Positions 42,555-51,872 of a stretch of 64,000 nt of DNA are shown piece after piece. This stretch comes from an uncultured Eubacteriales bacterium. GTDB taxonomy: Bacteria; Bacillota; Clostridia; Oscillospirales; Oscillospiraceae. Made by a program: the position numbers and the translations under genes. A model generated the notes under the pieces. The model saw only the letters and a list, made by a program, of their open reading frames with translations, did no database searches and had not been told where the DNA came from. The stretch covers positions 37,416 through 101,415 of the forward strand of contig URAZ01000006.1 in the NCBI GenBank assembly GCA_900545925.1, read 5' to 3'. Positions within the stretch are counted from its first letter, which is position 1, and each line of letters begins with the position of its first letter.

Positions 42555-44192
42555 ATGAAAATCATTCAAAAAGCAGCGCTGCTGCTTGCGCTTGTCCTGC
42601 TGCTGAGCACGGCGGCGTTTGCTGCAGCCATCACGACCAGGACCGAAACAATCGGCGGTGCGGCGGCGCAGGTCGTCTATGTGACGCCTAGTGCGAACAC
42701 CGAAATCCGCGCCATCATCGCCAACGGCCAGCTTGGCACGACCGCAGAGGCGGAAGCCGTCATTGCCCGGGAGGGCAAGAAAATCGTTGCTGCTATCAAC
42801 GGCAACTTCTACAACTGCTGGTACGACCGGAACAAGCCCCTGAGCGTGATGGAAAACAACTACCCGCGTATCTACGGCGCGATTGTCACGGACGGTAAAA
42901 TGCTCAACAGCGGCGCATCTGTTGCGCTTGGTATTGCGTCAGACGGCTCGATGAAAATTGCCCGCGCGACAATTAAGGGCACCTTGACGCTCGGCAGAAC
43001 ACGGATTGTCGCATGGTGCGTCAACACCTCGAACAGCGACCCGCAGGCCTGCTACATCCTGACGGACGAGTTGGCGCTGGGCGTGGATATCCCGGAAAGT
43101 TCCGAGATCGTAATTGTCCGTGACGGAACCGTCGAGGATGTACAGAGCGGCTGTGCGAATTTCCGCACGCCGTCCGGCGCGGTTGCAATGGTCCTCAACA
43201 GCGGCTGCTATGTCCGCGGGATGGCCCGTGTGGGTATGCGCGCGGAATATGGCTTCTGCGTGACCGACGGCGATTCGGATATGGAAAACATGAAAAACAT
43301 CATCGGCGGCACTGGTATGATCGTGGAGCACGGCGTGAGCGCTGTTGACAACAATCTGAACGTCACTGCCGACGATCAGGATCCCGATACTGTGAGCGTC
43401 CGCTCCTTCGCGGCCATTACTGCCGACGGACGGCTGATGCTGGCGACCGTCACAAGCTCCTACCGCGCCATTGCCCAGAGTCTTGTGCAGATGGGTGTGC
43501 AGGCCGCCATGACGCTTGACGGCGGCGCGTCCTCCATGCTGTACGCAAACGGCAGAACACTCTATCCCGCGGGCCGCGAAATGGCAAGCATTCTGGCCGT
43601 TCTGGACGATGCAGGCGACGATGTACCCGCCGCAAAGCCCGCGCAGAGCAGCGTCTCTTCCTGGGCGCAGGCCGACGTGGAGCAGGCAGCGCAGCTCGGC
43701 ATTCTGCCGCAGTCCCTGCAGAGCGGCTACCAGACCGCGATCACGCGCGGCGAGTTCTGCCGTCTGCTCTCCGGATACCTCGCGGCCAGAAGCGGTGTGA
43801 GCGCGGCGGAGTTCTGCCGGAACCGGGGCATTGACCCGGCTTCCGCCTCGTTCTCGGATACCGCCGACGCGGACATCCGCCTGATTGCGGCGACCGGCGT
43901 TGTGACCGGCTACCCGGACGGCACCTTCCGTCCCGACGCAGCCATCGCCCGGCAGGATGCGGCGATCATGCTCAAGCGTCTGGCGGGACTGTTTGACGTG
44001 CAGGCGGCCGGAAGCGGCCAGACCTTTACCGACGCTGCGCAGATCAGCGACTACGCAAAAGACGGCGTTTCGTTCGCAACGGCCATCGGTCTGATGAACG
44101 GACACGCGAACGGCTCCTTCGCGCCCCGCGCGCAGATTACGCGCGAGCAGGCTGTCGTCACGGTTATGAACGCGTGGCGCAAGCTGGGCTGA
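42555..44192 (+). CDS. secreted phosphodiester glycosidase (NAGPA domain) with three SLH domains
   Basis: 545 aa. Signal peptide (residues 1-24, LLLALVLLLSTAAFAA), a NAGPA-type domain (AAINGNFYN, GAIVTDGKML, MTLDGGASSMLY) and three S-layer homology repeats from about residue 370 (VVTGYPDGTFRPDAAIARQ in the second). The SLH tail should anchor it to the cell wall. NAGPA-type enzymes remove GlcNAc from phosphodiesters or act on exopolymers; the substrate here is unknown. GGAGGAAG upstream. Confidence 0.9.
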   Translation: MKIIQKAALLLALVLLLSTAAFAAAITTRTETIGGAAAQVVYVTPSANTEIRAIIANGQLGTTAEAEAVIAREGKKIVAAINGNFYNCWYDRNKPLSVMENNYPRIYGAIVTDGKMLNSGASVALGIASDGSMKIARATIKGTLTLGRTRIVAWCVNTSNSDPQACYILTDELALGVDIPESSEIVIVRDGTVEDVQSGCANFRTPSGAVAMVLNSGCYVRGMARVGMRAEYGFCVTDGDSDMENMKNIIGGTGMIVEHGVSAVDNNLNVTADDQDPDTVSVRSFAAITADGRLMLATVTSSYRAIAQSLVQMGVQAAMTLDGGASSMLYANGRTLYPAGREMASILAVLDDAGDDVPAAKPAQSSVSSWAQADVEQAAQLGILPQSLQSGYQTAITRGEFCRLLSGYLAARSGVSAAEFCRNRGIDPASASFSDTADADIRLIAATGVVTGYPDGTFRPDAAIARQDAAIMLKRLAGLFDVQAAGSGQTFTDAAQISDYAKDGVSFATAIGLMNGHANGSFAPRAQITREQAVVTVMNAWRKLG

Positions 44193-44204
44193 GATTTAAA
44201 ACCC

Positions 44205-44244
44205 AAGGCCCCGCCTTCCAGCATGGGAAGGTGGGGCCTTTTCT
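44205..44244. terminator. bidirectional terminator between SLH protein and spoIIE
   Basis: Fifteen-base stem (44205-44219 with 44226-44240) and TTTTCTT on plus; convergent spoIIE ends at 44310. Confidence 0.88.
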
Positions 44245-44309
44245 TCGCACGATCCGCAGGAAATGGCGGGCTTCGAGCCGGTATTTTGTGCTTCGACAGA
44301 AAATATTTC

Positions 44310-46337
44310 CTAAATGTGGGGTTCCGCGCCCGATTTCGACACACTTCGCGCGCGGCGTGTGGTATGGTGAGGCTGCATGGAGGCCGGATCAAGCTGCACG
44401 ATCACTGCAGTCCGGTCATCAGGCTCTGACTCGCTGGCGCATGCGACGACCCCGGCGGCCAACTCCCTCGGCGAAAGCGGCCCGCTTGCGCGCAGATACT
44501 GCTCGCAGGCGGCTTCCGGTATGCCGTCGGTGGTAAGCACCAGCTGCTCTCCTCTCTGTAAGGACAGCCCCACACGCTCGGCCCGGTGTTCCTCTCCCAC
44601 ACCAAGCCCCGGCGGAGGCGAGGCTGTCCCTATTTTTTTGACTGTTCCCCCCTTTTTAAGATAGGACGGCGCCGCGCCCCATTTATAAAGCGCGCCTTCG
44701 CCCGTACAAAGATCCACCTCCAGCAGATCAATCGTGGAAAAGCACCCGTCGCCCCGCAGCACATACAGTTCGTTCAGCATCGCCGCCGCGTCCATCGCGT
44801 CAAAGCCGAGCGTCAGAAGCGACCGCAGCACGGAAATTGCCTCCTGCGCGTCGGACTGTGCGCCGGAGCCGGTGCCCATGCCGTCGCAGAGCAGAACATA
44901 CTGGGTCGCGCCGCACTGAAAGCTTGTTCCGCAGTCGCCACAGAGCGTATCGCCCCGCAGCCCGACCGCCCGGACGCCAAGCGAGAGCTGGTAGCGCGGA
45001 ATGCCTTTATCGGGGCGCTTCTGTCCTGCCGCACGCAGAAACCGTGCAAGCTGACCGAGCAGCGCGCGGGAGATCTCTCGTGCTTCCTCGCTGCGTTGGA
45101 GCGCCAGCAGCTGCGATTCCTGCGCGCGCAGCGCCCGGTTAACGGCCGCGCGGAACGCCTCCTCCCGGATGCAGACCGCGCAGAAACCTGCGGGAAGATC
45201 GCCCGCATTTGCTTGCCCCTGCCGCATGATTGTCCCGGCGCAGGCCGAAAGCAGGCGGCAGGTATCGTCCGCACGTTCCTGCCAGCATTGCTGGCGCTTG
45301 ACGCAGCTGCGGCAGACGTCGTCCGCTGCACTGTCGAAGATCAGCGCCGGGGCCGTCTGCGTCTGCGGGCAGGACAGGGACAGCTTTGTCTCCATCTGCT
45401 GCAAAACGTCCGCCGTCTGCACGAGCGTGCTTGCCGCGGCAGGTGCGTCCCGCCGCGTATCCGGCAGCGCAAAGCCGGGGAGCAGACATGAGAGAACCGC
45501 GCCCGCCAGCACGCCCAGCGTCCAGCCCGCATGCTCCCCGCCCCAAACAAGCACGCACAGAAAATAAAGCCCCGCAAACGCCGCTGCCCGCGCCGTTCGG
45601 CGAAGATTTGCCATCCGGCAGACGAGAAGCGGCAGGCAAAAGCAGGCCGTCTGCGGCGGTGACGGAACACTTCCAAGATCGAGCACCAGCCCGCAGGCCG
45701 CGCCGATTAGAAGCGCGTCTTCCATACTGTCTGCCAGCAGGCACACAGCTGCAGCCTCGACCGCTGCCAGCGGAACGCCGAACGGCAGTTCCACGCGCAC
45801 TAGCCCCGCCAGCAGGCACACAGCTGCTGCATAGGGCCGCAGCCGGGCATTTTCCTCTGCTGGGCAGAGCGCCCGGATGCTCACGACCAGCAGCGTCAGC
45901 CGCAGCGCAAGCCGCAGCGCCGCGCGCATGCCGCCGTCGGCCTGCAATACAAAAATCAACCCCAGCAGCGCGTAAATCCCGCCCGCCGCTGCCGGTACAA
46001 AGCCGCGCCGCTGCGCGGGCAGCAGCTCGCGGAACAGGCAGCTGCCCGCCAGCATCAAAAATCCTGCCGCGACCGGCTCCAGCGCGGAGGACAGTCCCCA
46101 GAACATGGCGTAGCCTGCCGCGGCTCCGAGATACGCGCACACAGCCGCCGGCCCAAACGGCAGCACACACACCGGCGCGAGTGCCAGCGGCACATGCTCC
46201 GATAAAAGCCCCGCACCCGCAAGCACGAAGCAGAAGCAGCCTGCGCCGAGCGCGCGCAGCGCTCCGCGCAGGATCGGCCGCGCCGCCAATCCCTGCGCCA
46301 GACGCTTCCGCAGCTGTTCTGCTCTTGCCGTTCCCAT
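44310..46337 (-). CDS. spoIIE: stage II sporulation protein E, PP2C phosphatase
   Basis: 675 aa. About ten membrane helices in residues 25-300, a Cys-rich segment (CRSCVKRQQCWQE), then a PP2C domain with LLCDGMGTGSGA (metal Asp and Gly) and LTTDG. SpoIIE dephosphorylates SpoIIAA to activate sigma-F in the forespore and takes part in polar septation. In Bacillus it lies next to yabR; here it is 10 kb away from the yab cluster. AAAGGAGG precedes ATG 46337. Confidence 0.93.
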   Translation of the reverse strand: MGTARAEQLRKRLAQGLAARPILRGALRALGAGCFCFVLAGAGLLSEHVPLALAPVCVLPFGPAAVCAYLGAAAGYAMFWGLSSALEPVAAGFLMLAGSCLFRELLPAQRRGFVPAAAGGIYALLGLIFVLQADGGMRAALRLALRLTLLVVSIRALCPAEENARLRPYAAAVCLLAGLVRVELPFGVPLAAVEAAAVCLLADSMEDALLIGAACGLVLDLGSVPSPPQTACFCLPLLVCRMANLRRTARAAAFAGLYFLCVLVWGGEHAGWTLGVLAGAVLSCLLPGFALPDTRRDAPAAASTLVQTADVLQQMETKLSLSCPQTQTAPALIFDSAADDVCRSCVKRQQCWQERADDTCRLLSACAGTIMRQGQANAGDLPAGFCAVCIREEAFRAAVNRALRAQESQLLALQRSEEAREISRALLGQLARFLRAAGQKRPDKGIPRYQLSLGVRAVGLRGDTLCGDCGTSFQCGATQYVLLCDGMGTGSGAQSDAQEAISVLRSLLTLGFDAMDAAAMLNELYVLRGDGCFSTIDLLEVDLCTGEGALYKWGAAPSYLKKGGTVKKIGTASPPPGLGVGEEHRAERVGLSLQRGEQLVLTTDGIPEAACEQYLRASGPLSPRELAAGVVACASESEPDDRTAVIVQLDPASMQPHHTTRRARSVSKSGAEPHI

Positions 46338-46475
46338 CGCGCCGCCTCCTTTTGTTCCTTTGCGCAGTGTACCATCCGGAACGGGCGGAAACCTGTCGGG
46401 AAATGGCGCGGGAAACACCGGAACGGCTCCGCCGTGCGGCGGAAAAAAGAAAATCCGTCCTTTTTGCCTGTACGC

Positions 46476-46504
46476 TTGCGTTTGCGGGGAAAATAGCGTA
46501 AAAT
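46476..46504 (+). promoter_or_regulatory. promoter of the CYTH-pncB-Gfo operon
   Basis: TTGCGT (46476-46481), 17-base spacer, TAAAAT (46499-46504), near identical to the promoter of the ABC-F leader. Confidence 0.8.
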
Positions 46505-46533
46505 GGAGGAAATCTCATAAGGAGGATTCCGAC

Positions 46534-47133
46534 TTGGGAAAAGAGACGGAATACAAGCTGGCTGTCGGCGATCTGCAGCTGCTCGACTGTATCCTTTGCA
46601 GCCGGATGGTCACGGAAAAGCTGTGCGCGCCTTACGCCTATATCCGCATGCGCACGACGTATTACGACACGGAGGATGGTTTTCTCGAAAAGCGGCGCTG
46701 GATGCTCCGCCTGCGCACGGAGGACGGCCGCAGCGTTGTTACCATGAAAACGCCCGGTGAGGGGCATACGCGCGGCGAATGGGAGGTTGAGAGCGAGTAT
46801 CTCGACGAAGTGCTTTCCAAACTGGCCGCGCTCGGCGCGCCGCAGGAACTTGCTTCCTTGCAGCCGGACGCGCTTGCGCCCATCTGCGGGGCAAGCTTTA
46901 CCCGCATCACGGCGGAACTGCGGCTGACAGATGACACAGCCTGCATGATTTGCGGCGACGTCGGCGATCTGACCGGCGGCGGCCGGACGGCACTTCTGTG
47001 CGAATTGGAACTGGAATTGAAGCAGGGCAATGAGGCCGCGCTGACTGCGTTTGCGCAGGAACTCATGGACACCTATTGCCTGTCCGAGCAGCCGCTCAGC
47101 AAGCTGCAGCGCGCAAGGGCGCTGGCAGAATAA
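46534..47133 (+). CDS. CYTH-domain triphosphatase-like protein
   Basis: 199 aa starting with TTG at 46534, seven bases after AAGGAGG. KETEYKL carries the CYTH signature ExExK; YYDTEDGFLEKRRWMLRLR and VTMKTPG follow the tunnel-fold pattern. Members hydrolyse inorganic triphosphate or thiamine triphosphate; the substrate is unknown here. First gene of an operon with pncB. Confidence 0.85.
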   Translation: MGKETEYKLAVGDLQLLDCILCSRMVTEKLCAPYAYIRMRTTYYDTEDGFLEKRRWMLRLRTEDGRSVVTMKTPGEGHTRGEWEVESEYLDEVLSKLAALGAPQELASLQPDALAPICGASFTRITAELRLTDDTACMICGDVGDLTGGGRTALLCELELELKQGNEAALTAFAQELMDTYCLSEQPLSKLQRARALAE

Positions 47134-47170
47134 ACTGCCGCTATGCGGCGGAAAATGAGGGAAAACAAGT

Positions 47171-48631
47171 ATGGATATCAATAAAAACGCCAATCTGAGC
47201 ATGCTCTGCGACTATTACGAACTCACCATGGGCAACGGCTATTTTGTCCAGGGCATGCAGGACCGCATCACATATTTTGATATTTTCTTCCGCTCTGTGC
47301 CCGACAACGGCGGCTTTGCCATCGCAGCGGGACTGGAGCAGGCGATCGAATATGTGCAGCAGCTTCATTTTGACGAGGACGACATCGCGTATCTGCGCAG
47401 CCGGAAGATGTTTGACGAGGGGTTCCTGCAGTATCTGCGCGGCTTCCGCTTCACGGGCGATATCTGGGCCGTGCCGGAGGGCACGCCGATCTTCCCGCGC
47501 GAGCCGATCATGACCGTCCGCGCGCCTGCCATTCAGGCGCAGCTTGTCGAGACGTTTCTGCTGCTGACGCTCAACCATCAGAGCCTCATCGCAACGAAGG
47601 CCAACCGTGTCGTGCGGGCCGCGAAGGGCCGCACGGTTCTGGAATTCGGCTCCCGCCGGGCACAGGGCGTCGATGCAGCGGTTGATGGCGCACGCGCCGC
47701 TTACATCGGCGGCTGCAAGGGCACGGCCTGTACGCTGACCGATCAGCTCTACGGCGTTCCGGCCGGCGGCACGATGGCCCATTCCTGGGTGCAGATGTTC
47801 CCGTCGGAATACGAGGCGTTTAAGGCCTACTGCGAAACATACCCAGACAACCCCACGCTGCTGGTTGACACCTATAATACGCTGAAGTCCGGCATTCCGA
47901 ATGCCATCCGCGTCTTCAATGAGGTCTTAAAGCCCCGCGGGCTGGCCAAATGCGGCATCCGGCTCGACTCCGGCGATATGACGTATCTGACGAAAAAGGC
48001 ACGGAAGCTGCTCGACGAGGCAGGCTGGCAAAGCTGCAAAATCTCGTGCTCGAATTCTCTTGACGAATATATCATCGAGGACATTCTCAATCAGGGTGCG
48101 CAGATTGATCTGTTCGGCGTCGGTGAGCGGCTCATCACGGCCAAATCCGAAGCTGTGTTCGGCGGCGTTTATAAGCTGACGGCCATAGAGGACGAGAACG
48201 GGACCATCATTCCCAAGATCAAGATCAGCGAGAACGTCGGCAAGATCACGAACCCGCACTTTAAAAAGGTCTATCGCTTCTTCGGCAATGATACCGGCAA
48301 GGCCATCGCCGACTATCTGTGTGTCTATGATGAGACAGTCGATGACAGCCGTGATCTGGAGATTTTCGATCCGCAGGCGACATGGAAGCGCAAAAAGGTC
48401 TATAATTTCACGGCGAAGGAACTGCTTGTGCCGATTTTCAAAAACGGCGAACTGGTCTATCAGCTGCCGAAGCTGGATGAAATTCAGAAATACTGCGCCG
48501 AGCAGGTCGATACACTCTGGGACGAGGTCAAACGGTTTGACAATCCGCACACCTACTATGTCGATCTGTCGCAGAAGCTGTGGGATATCAAGGATCGGCT
48601 GCTGCATGAGGGCGGCAGACTCGACCGATAA
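47171..48631 (+). CDS. pncB: nicotinate phosphoribosyltransferase
   Basis: 486 aa. N-terminal LSMLCDYYELTMGNGYF, LLTLNHQSLIATKANRVVRAA, EFGSRRAQG, and RLDSGDMTYLTKKAR are family motifs. Salvages nicotinate into NaMN for NAD. Preceded by GAGGGA. A CCGGAAACCGG-based hairpin separates it from the next gene. Confidence 0.97.
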   Translation: MDINKNANLSMLCDYYELTMGNGYFVQGMQDRITYFDIFFRSVPDNGGFAIAAGLEQAIEYVQQLHFDEDDIAYLRSRKMFDEGFLQYLRGFRFTGDIWAVPEGTPIFPREPIMTVRAPAIQAQLVETFLLLTLNHQSLIATKANRVVRAAKGRTVLEFGSRRAQGVDAAVDGARAAYIGGCKGTACTLTDQLYGVPAGGTMAHSWVQMFPSEYEAFKAYCETYPDNPTLLVDTYNTLKSGIPNAIRVFNEVLKPRGLAKCGIRLDSGDMTYLTKKARKLLDEAGWQSCKISCSNSLDEYIIEDILNQGAQIDLFGVGERLITAKSEAVFGGVYKLTAIEDENGTIIPKIKISENVGKITNPHFKKVYRFFGNDTGKAIADYLCVYDETVDDSRDLEIFDPQATWKRKKVYNFTAKELLVPIFKNGELVYQLPKLDEIQKYCAEQVDTLWDEVKRFDNPHTYYVDLSQKLWDIKDRLLHEGGRLDR

Positions 48632-48685
48632 AAGTATCGCATCCGCCCGGAAACCGGACGGATGCGCATTTATGGAGGGAACAGC

Positions 48686-49669
48686 ATGACCATTCGCGTG
48701 GGGATCATCGGGCGGAATTTCGTCGTTGACTGGATGCTGGCGGCGATGGAACAGGTGCCGGAACTGCGTCCGGCGGCAATTTACTCACGAACCGAGGAAA
48801 CTGGCCGGGAATTTGCAGAAAAATACCATCTGGACGCAGTGTTCACCGATCTGGAGGCGTTCGCAGCCTCGGACGCGTTTGACGCGGCGTATATCGCAAG
48901 CCCGAATATCTGTCACTTTGAGCAGGCCATGTGCCTGCTGCGGCACGGCAAGCATGTGCTGCTGGAAAAGCCGGGTGTTCTGACCAGAAAGCAGACAGAA
49001 GCGCTCGTCGAGACGGCGAAGGCGCATCATGTGGTCTATCTCGAGGCGATGCGGCTGGTGTTTGACGATGCGCTGCCCATTATCCGGGACGCGCTTCCCG
49101 AAATCGGGACACTCCGCCGCGTCACGGCGGAATTTACGCAGTACTCCTCCCGCTACGACCGTGTTCGCGCCGGAGAGCCGCATATCAACGCCTTTGACCC
49201 CGCGCTGTGCAACGCCGCGATTCTGGACATGGGCTGCTATCCCATCCACGCGCTCATTTCCATGTTTGGCGAACCTGCGCATGTATCGGCGGAAGCCTAT
49301 CATCTGGAAAGCGGCTTTGAGGCGGGCGGCATTGCGCTTCTGCGCTATGACGGCTTCGTCTGCGAGGCAATCTGGTCGAAAGTCTGCAAACAGGCCGCTC
49401 CCACCACATTCATGGGCGAGGACGGTTCGATCCTGCTCGACGATATCAATCATATCCGCCGCATCTGGCTCGTACGCCGCAGCGGTGAGACAGTCGAACT
49501 GCCGTACCGGGAAAAGCTGCCGAACAACATGATGTACGAACTGCGTGAATTTGCAGGCTATATTGCCTCCGGCACGCAGCCGGAGAAGCGCAACCGCAAC
49601 AGCATTCTGACCGCCGCCGTCATCGAAGAGGCCCGCCGCCAGACGGGCACAATACTCGGCGGCATATAA
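48686..49669 (+). CDS. Gfo/Idh/MocA-family oxidoreductase
   Basis: 327 aa. N-terminal Rossmann fold VGIIGRNFVVDWML, ASPNICHFEQAMCLLRHGKHVLLEKPG (catalytic EKP Lys), and ILDMGCYPIHALI. NAD(P)-dependent sugar or polyol dehydrogenase; substrate unknown. GGAGGG before ATG 48686. Confidence 0.92.
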   Translation: MTIRVGIIGRNFVVDWMLAAMEQVPELRPAAIYSRTEETGREFAEKYHLDAVFTDLEAFAASDAFDAAYIASPNICHFEQAMCLLRHGKHVLLEKPGVLTRKQTEALVETAKAHHVVYLEAMRLVFDDALPIIRDALPEIGTLRRVTAEFTQYSSRYDRVRAGEPHINAFDPALCNAAILDMGCYPIHALISMFGEPAHVSAEAYHLESGFEAGGIALLRYDGFVCEAIWSKVCKQAAPTTFMGEDGSILLDDINHIRRIWLVRRSGETVELPYREKLPNNMMYELREFAGYIASGTQPEKRNRNSILTAAVIEEARRQTGTILGGI

Positions 49670-49687
49670 TCCTCCTGCTATTATCAA

Positions 49688-49712
49688 GGGGCCGGCAATT
49701 CCTGCCGGCCCC
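49688..49712. terminator. bidirectional terminator after the oxidoreductase
   Basis: GGGGCCGGCA (49688-49697) with TGCCGGCCCC (49703-49712), between convergent genes. Confidence 0.8.
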
Positions 49713-49766
49713 CGATTTATGTTCAATGCTGCCTCACTCCGGCAGACAGAAGGTGCCTGGGCCGGT

Positions 49767-51041
49767 TCAGCCTGCCATCCGCACGAGAATGGTTGCGATC
49801 TGCGCGCGGGTGAGTCTGCTCTGCGGCAGGAATCTGCCGCGCGCGTCGCCCTGCACGAGTCCAAGCCCCGTGCACACCGCCACGCCGTCGGCTGCCCAGC
49901 CGGAGATCTTCGCAGCGTCTGTGAACGCCAGCTGTCCCTGCGCCGTCACGCCGGTACGGGCGGCATACCGCGCCAGCATTACGGCCATCTGTTCCCGCGT
50001 GAGCGTTTTCTCGGGCCGGAAGGTTCCGTCGTCATAGCCTGTAACAATGCCGCTGTCCGCCGACCATGCAAGATACGGCGCATCCGCCGCCGTCAGATCA
50101 ATATCCGAAAAGCACGACGCACCGTCTGTCGGGTAGAGCGTATGGATACCCGCGAATCGGGCAAGATCGGCGGCAAATTCCGCCCGCGTAACGAATGCGT
50201 TGGGCTTCCACTCGCCCGTGTCCGTCAGCGTCATCCAGCCATAGTCCAGACAGGTCTTCATGGCAGCGTAGCCCCAATGCGTCTCGATTTGGCTCTCGTC
50301 GAACGCCTGCTCCCCGACGGCGTCGGCAGGCAGATTGATGCCGTTGTTCTTTGCCGAGTAATAAACCGTCGCCGCCTCGGGCGTTACGCCGCGCCGCAGC
50401 AGCAGGTCCTTCACGGTGACGAATTCATAGCCCTCGGCCATCAAATCGTCGATTGCGGCGAGCGCGCCGTCCACACTGGTTTTGTAAATATCATGGACCA
50501 GAATGATCGCGCCGTCGAAAACGCCGGACTCAATATTGCTGCGGACTGTCTCCGCGTTGCGGTATTTCCAGTCCTCCGGGTCAACTGACCAGTAGATCAG
50601 CGGCGCAGTCACGACAGATTTGACCGTCTTGTTCGCATTGCCGTAAGGCGCACGGATGTACGCGTTCTCGTCTCCACCGGCGGCGGTGATGAGCGCCTGC
50701 ACGGCACTGATCTCATATGCGACCGTCTGCGCGGAGCAGGTATTGAGATTTTTGTGGTTATAGGTATGGTTTGCCAGCTGATGGCCCTCGTTTACGATGC
50801 GCTTCAGCGTCTCCGGCCAGCCGGAAGCATTGACGCCGTTGACAAAAAACGTCGCGTGAACACCGCGCTCCGCAAGGCCGTCGAGCAGCGCACCGGTATA
50901 CTTGCCGGGGCCGTCGTCAAACGTAATGGCCAACAGCTTCGCGCCGCAGTCCTGCGTCCCGGCCGCCCGCGCAGGCAGGCACAGCGATGTCAGCAGGCAC
51001 AGCGCCAGAACGGCGGATAAAAATCGTGTTATTATTTTCAT
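49767..51041 (-). CDS. secreted polysaccharide deacetylase with three SLH domains
   Basis: 424 aa. Signal peptide (residues 1-26), NodB domain with TFDDGP, HTYNH and RAPYG, then three SLH repeats from about residue 270 (IVTGYDDGTFRPEKTLTREQ in the second). Deacetylates peptidoglycan or another cell-wall glycan and is anchored by SLH domains. NodB motif residues for zinc binding (Asp, two His) are intact. SLH repeats are similar to those of the protein at 42555-44192. Confidence 0.93.
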   Translation of the reverse strand: MKIITRFLSAVLALCLLTSLCLPARAAGTQDCGAKLLAITFDDGPGKYTGALLDGLAERGVHATFFVNGVNASGWPETLKRIVNEGHQLANHTYNHKNLNTCSAQTVAYEISAVQALITAAGGDENAYIRAPYGNANKTVKSVVTAPLIYWSVDPEDWKYRNAETVRSNIESGVFDGAIILVHDIYKTSVDGALAAIDDLMAEGYEFVTVKDLLLRRGVTPEAATVYYSAKNNGINLPADAVGEQAFDESQIETHWGYAAMKTCLDYGWMTLTDTGEWKPNAFVTRAEFAADLARFAGIHTLYPTDGASCFSDIDLTAADAPYLAWSADSGIVTGYDDGTFRPEKTLTREQMAVMLARYAARTGVTAQGQLAFTDAAKISGWAADGVAVCTGLGLVQGDARGRFLPQSRLTRAQIATILVRMAG

Positions 51042-51169
51042 AAGGTGCTCCTTTCTCTGCCATCATACCAGATTCGACAGATTTTGCAAGAGAAAAGCGT
51101 GCGCAGCAGACCCGTTCTGTCGAAGCCAAACCCAAAACACAAACTCGCCTTGCAGGTCAGTACGAATTT

Positions 51170-51262
51170 ATGCCGCACACCGTGCGGTAAGGGGAGGCGG
51201 CATTTGCGTGAGCATATGACGAAAGGGATGGGCTGCACAGTTCAGATACGCTTCGGCTCCTG
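51170..51262 (-). repeat. repeat family R1, copy E (partial, inverted)
   Basis: Holds the GGTAAGGGGAGG part and CATTTGCGTGAGCATATG hairpin but lacks the 3' third of the family. The rest of the 51042-51279 spacer shows no gene. Confidence 0.65.
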
Positions 51263-51279
51263 CTCCGTGAAAGGCTGGA

Positions 51280-51810
51280 CTACCGGTAGCACAGCACGGA
51301 GAACCATGTCACAAGATTGCCGTTATAAAATTCGATTCCATTCTGCTCAGCCAGCGCGGTTGCGACGATGCCGTAGCTTTCAACGCAGGGGAACATTCTA
51401 TCCGGGTGGCGGCAGGGGGCGTCCGGGTAGGCGCATTTGGTGCAGATGGCACAGGATTCCGTGGAGAGCGTCAGCACGTCTGGGGAAAATTGCAGCAGAA
51501 TATCCCGCACCTGCCGCGTAAGCGCCTCGTGCGCGCCGCGCGTGGCAAGCGTTGCGGCCATGTCCGCGATATCGCTGACCTCAGCCAGCGAGGTAAAGAC
51601 CAGTGCGCCCGGATATGACAGCACCCGGTTCCGGCAGGCCTCGACCGTGCCGACCGCAGGCGGACAGGCCCAACTCGTCCCGTACATGGGGCACTCGTGC
51701 TTGCAGACGTAGCGCACGCGATCGGAAAATTCAATTTTGCGCGGGTCGATCCATGCGTACTGACTGACCGGCAGCTGGCACAACTGCTGCTCGACGGCCT
51801 GTTTATCCAT
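51280..51810 (-). CDS. DUF2284 Cys-rich metal-binding protein
   Basis: 176 aa with CKHECPMYGTSWACPPAVG, CAICTKCAYPDAPCRHP and FPCVESYGI, the Cys pattern of DUF2284, presumably an iron-sulfur or zinc site. Common in anaerobes, function unknown. Alone between the deacetylase and the ABC-F gene. Confidence 0.9.
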   Translation of the reverse strand: MDKQAVEQQLCQLPVSQYAWIDPRKIEFSDRVRYVCKHECPMYGTSWACPPAVGTVEACRNRVLSYPGALVFTSLAEVSDIADMAATLATRGAHEALTRQVRDILLQFSPDVLTLSTESCAICTKCAYPDAPCRHPDRMFPCVESYGIVATALAEQNGIEFYNGNLVTWFSVLCYR

Positions 51811-51872
51811 TCCGGTTCACCTCATTTGTGTTTTCCTGTATTGTATCCGGCAGCGCGCAAAACGTCAAGCCG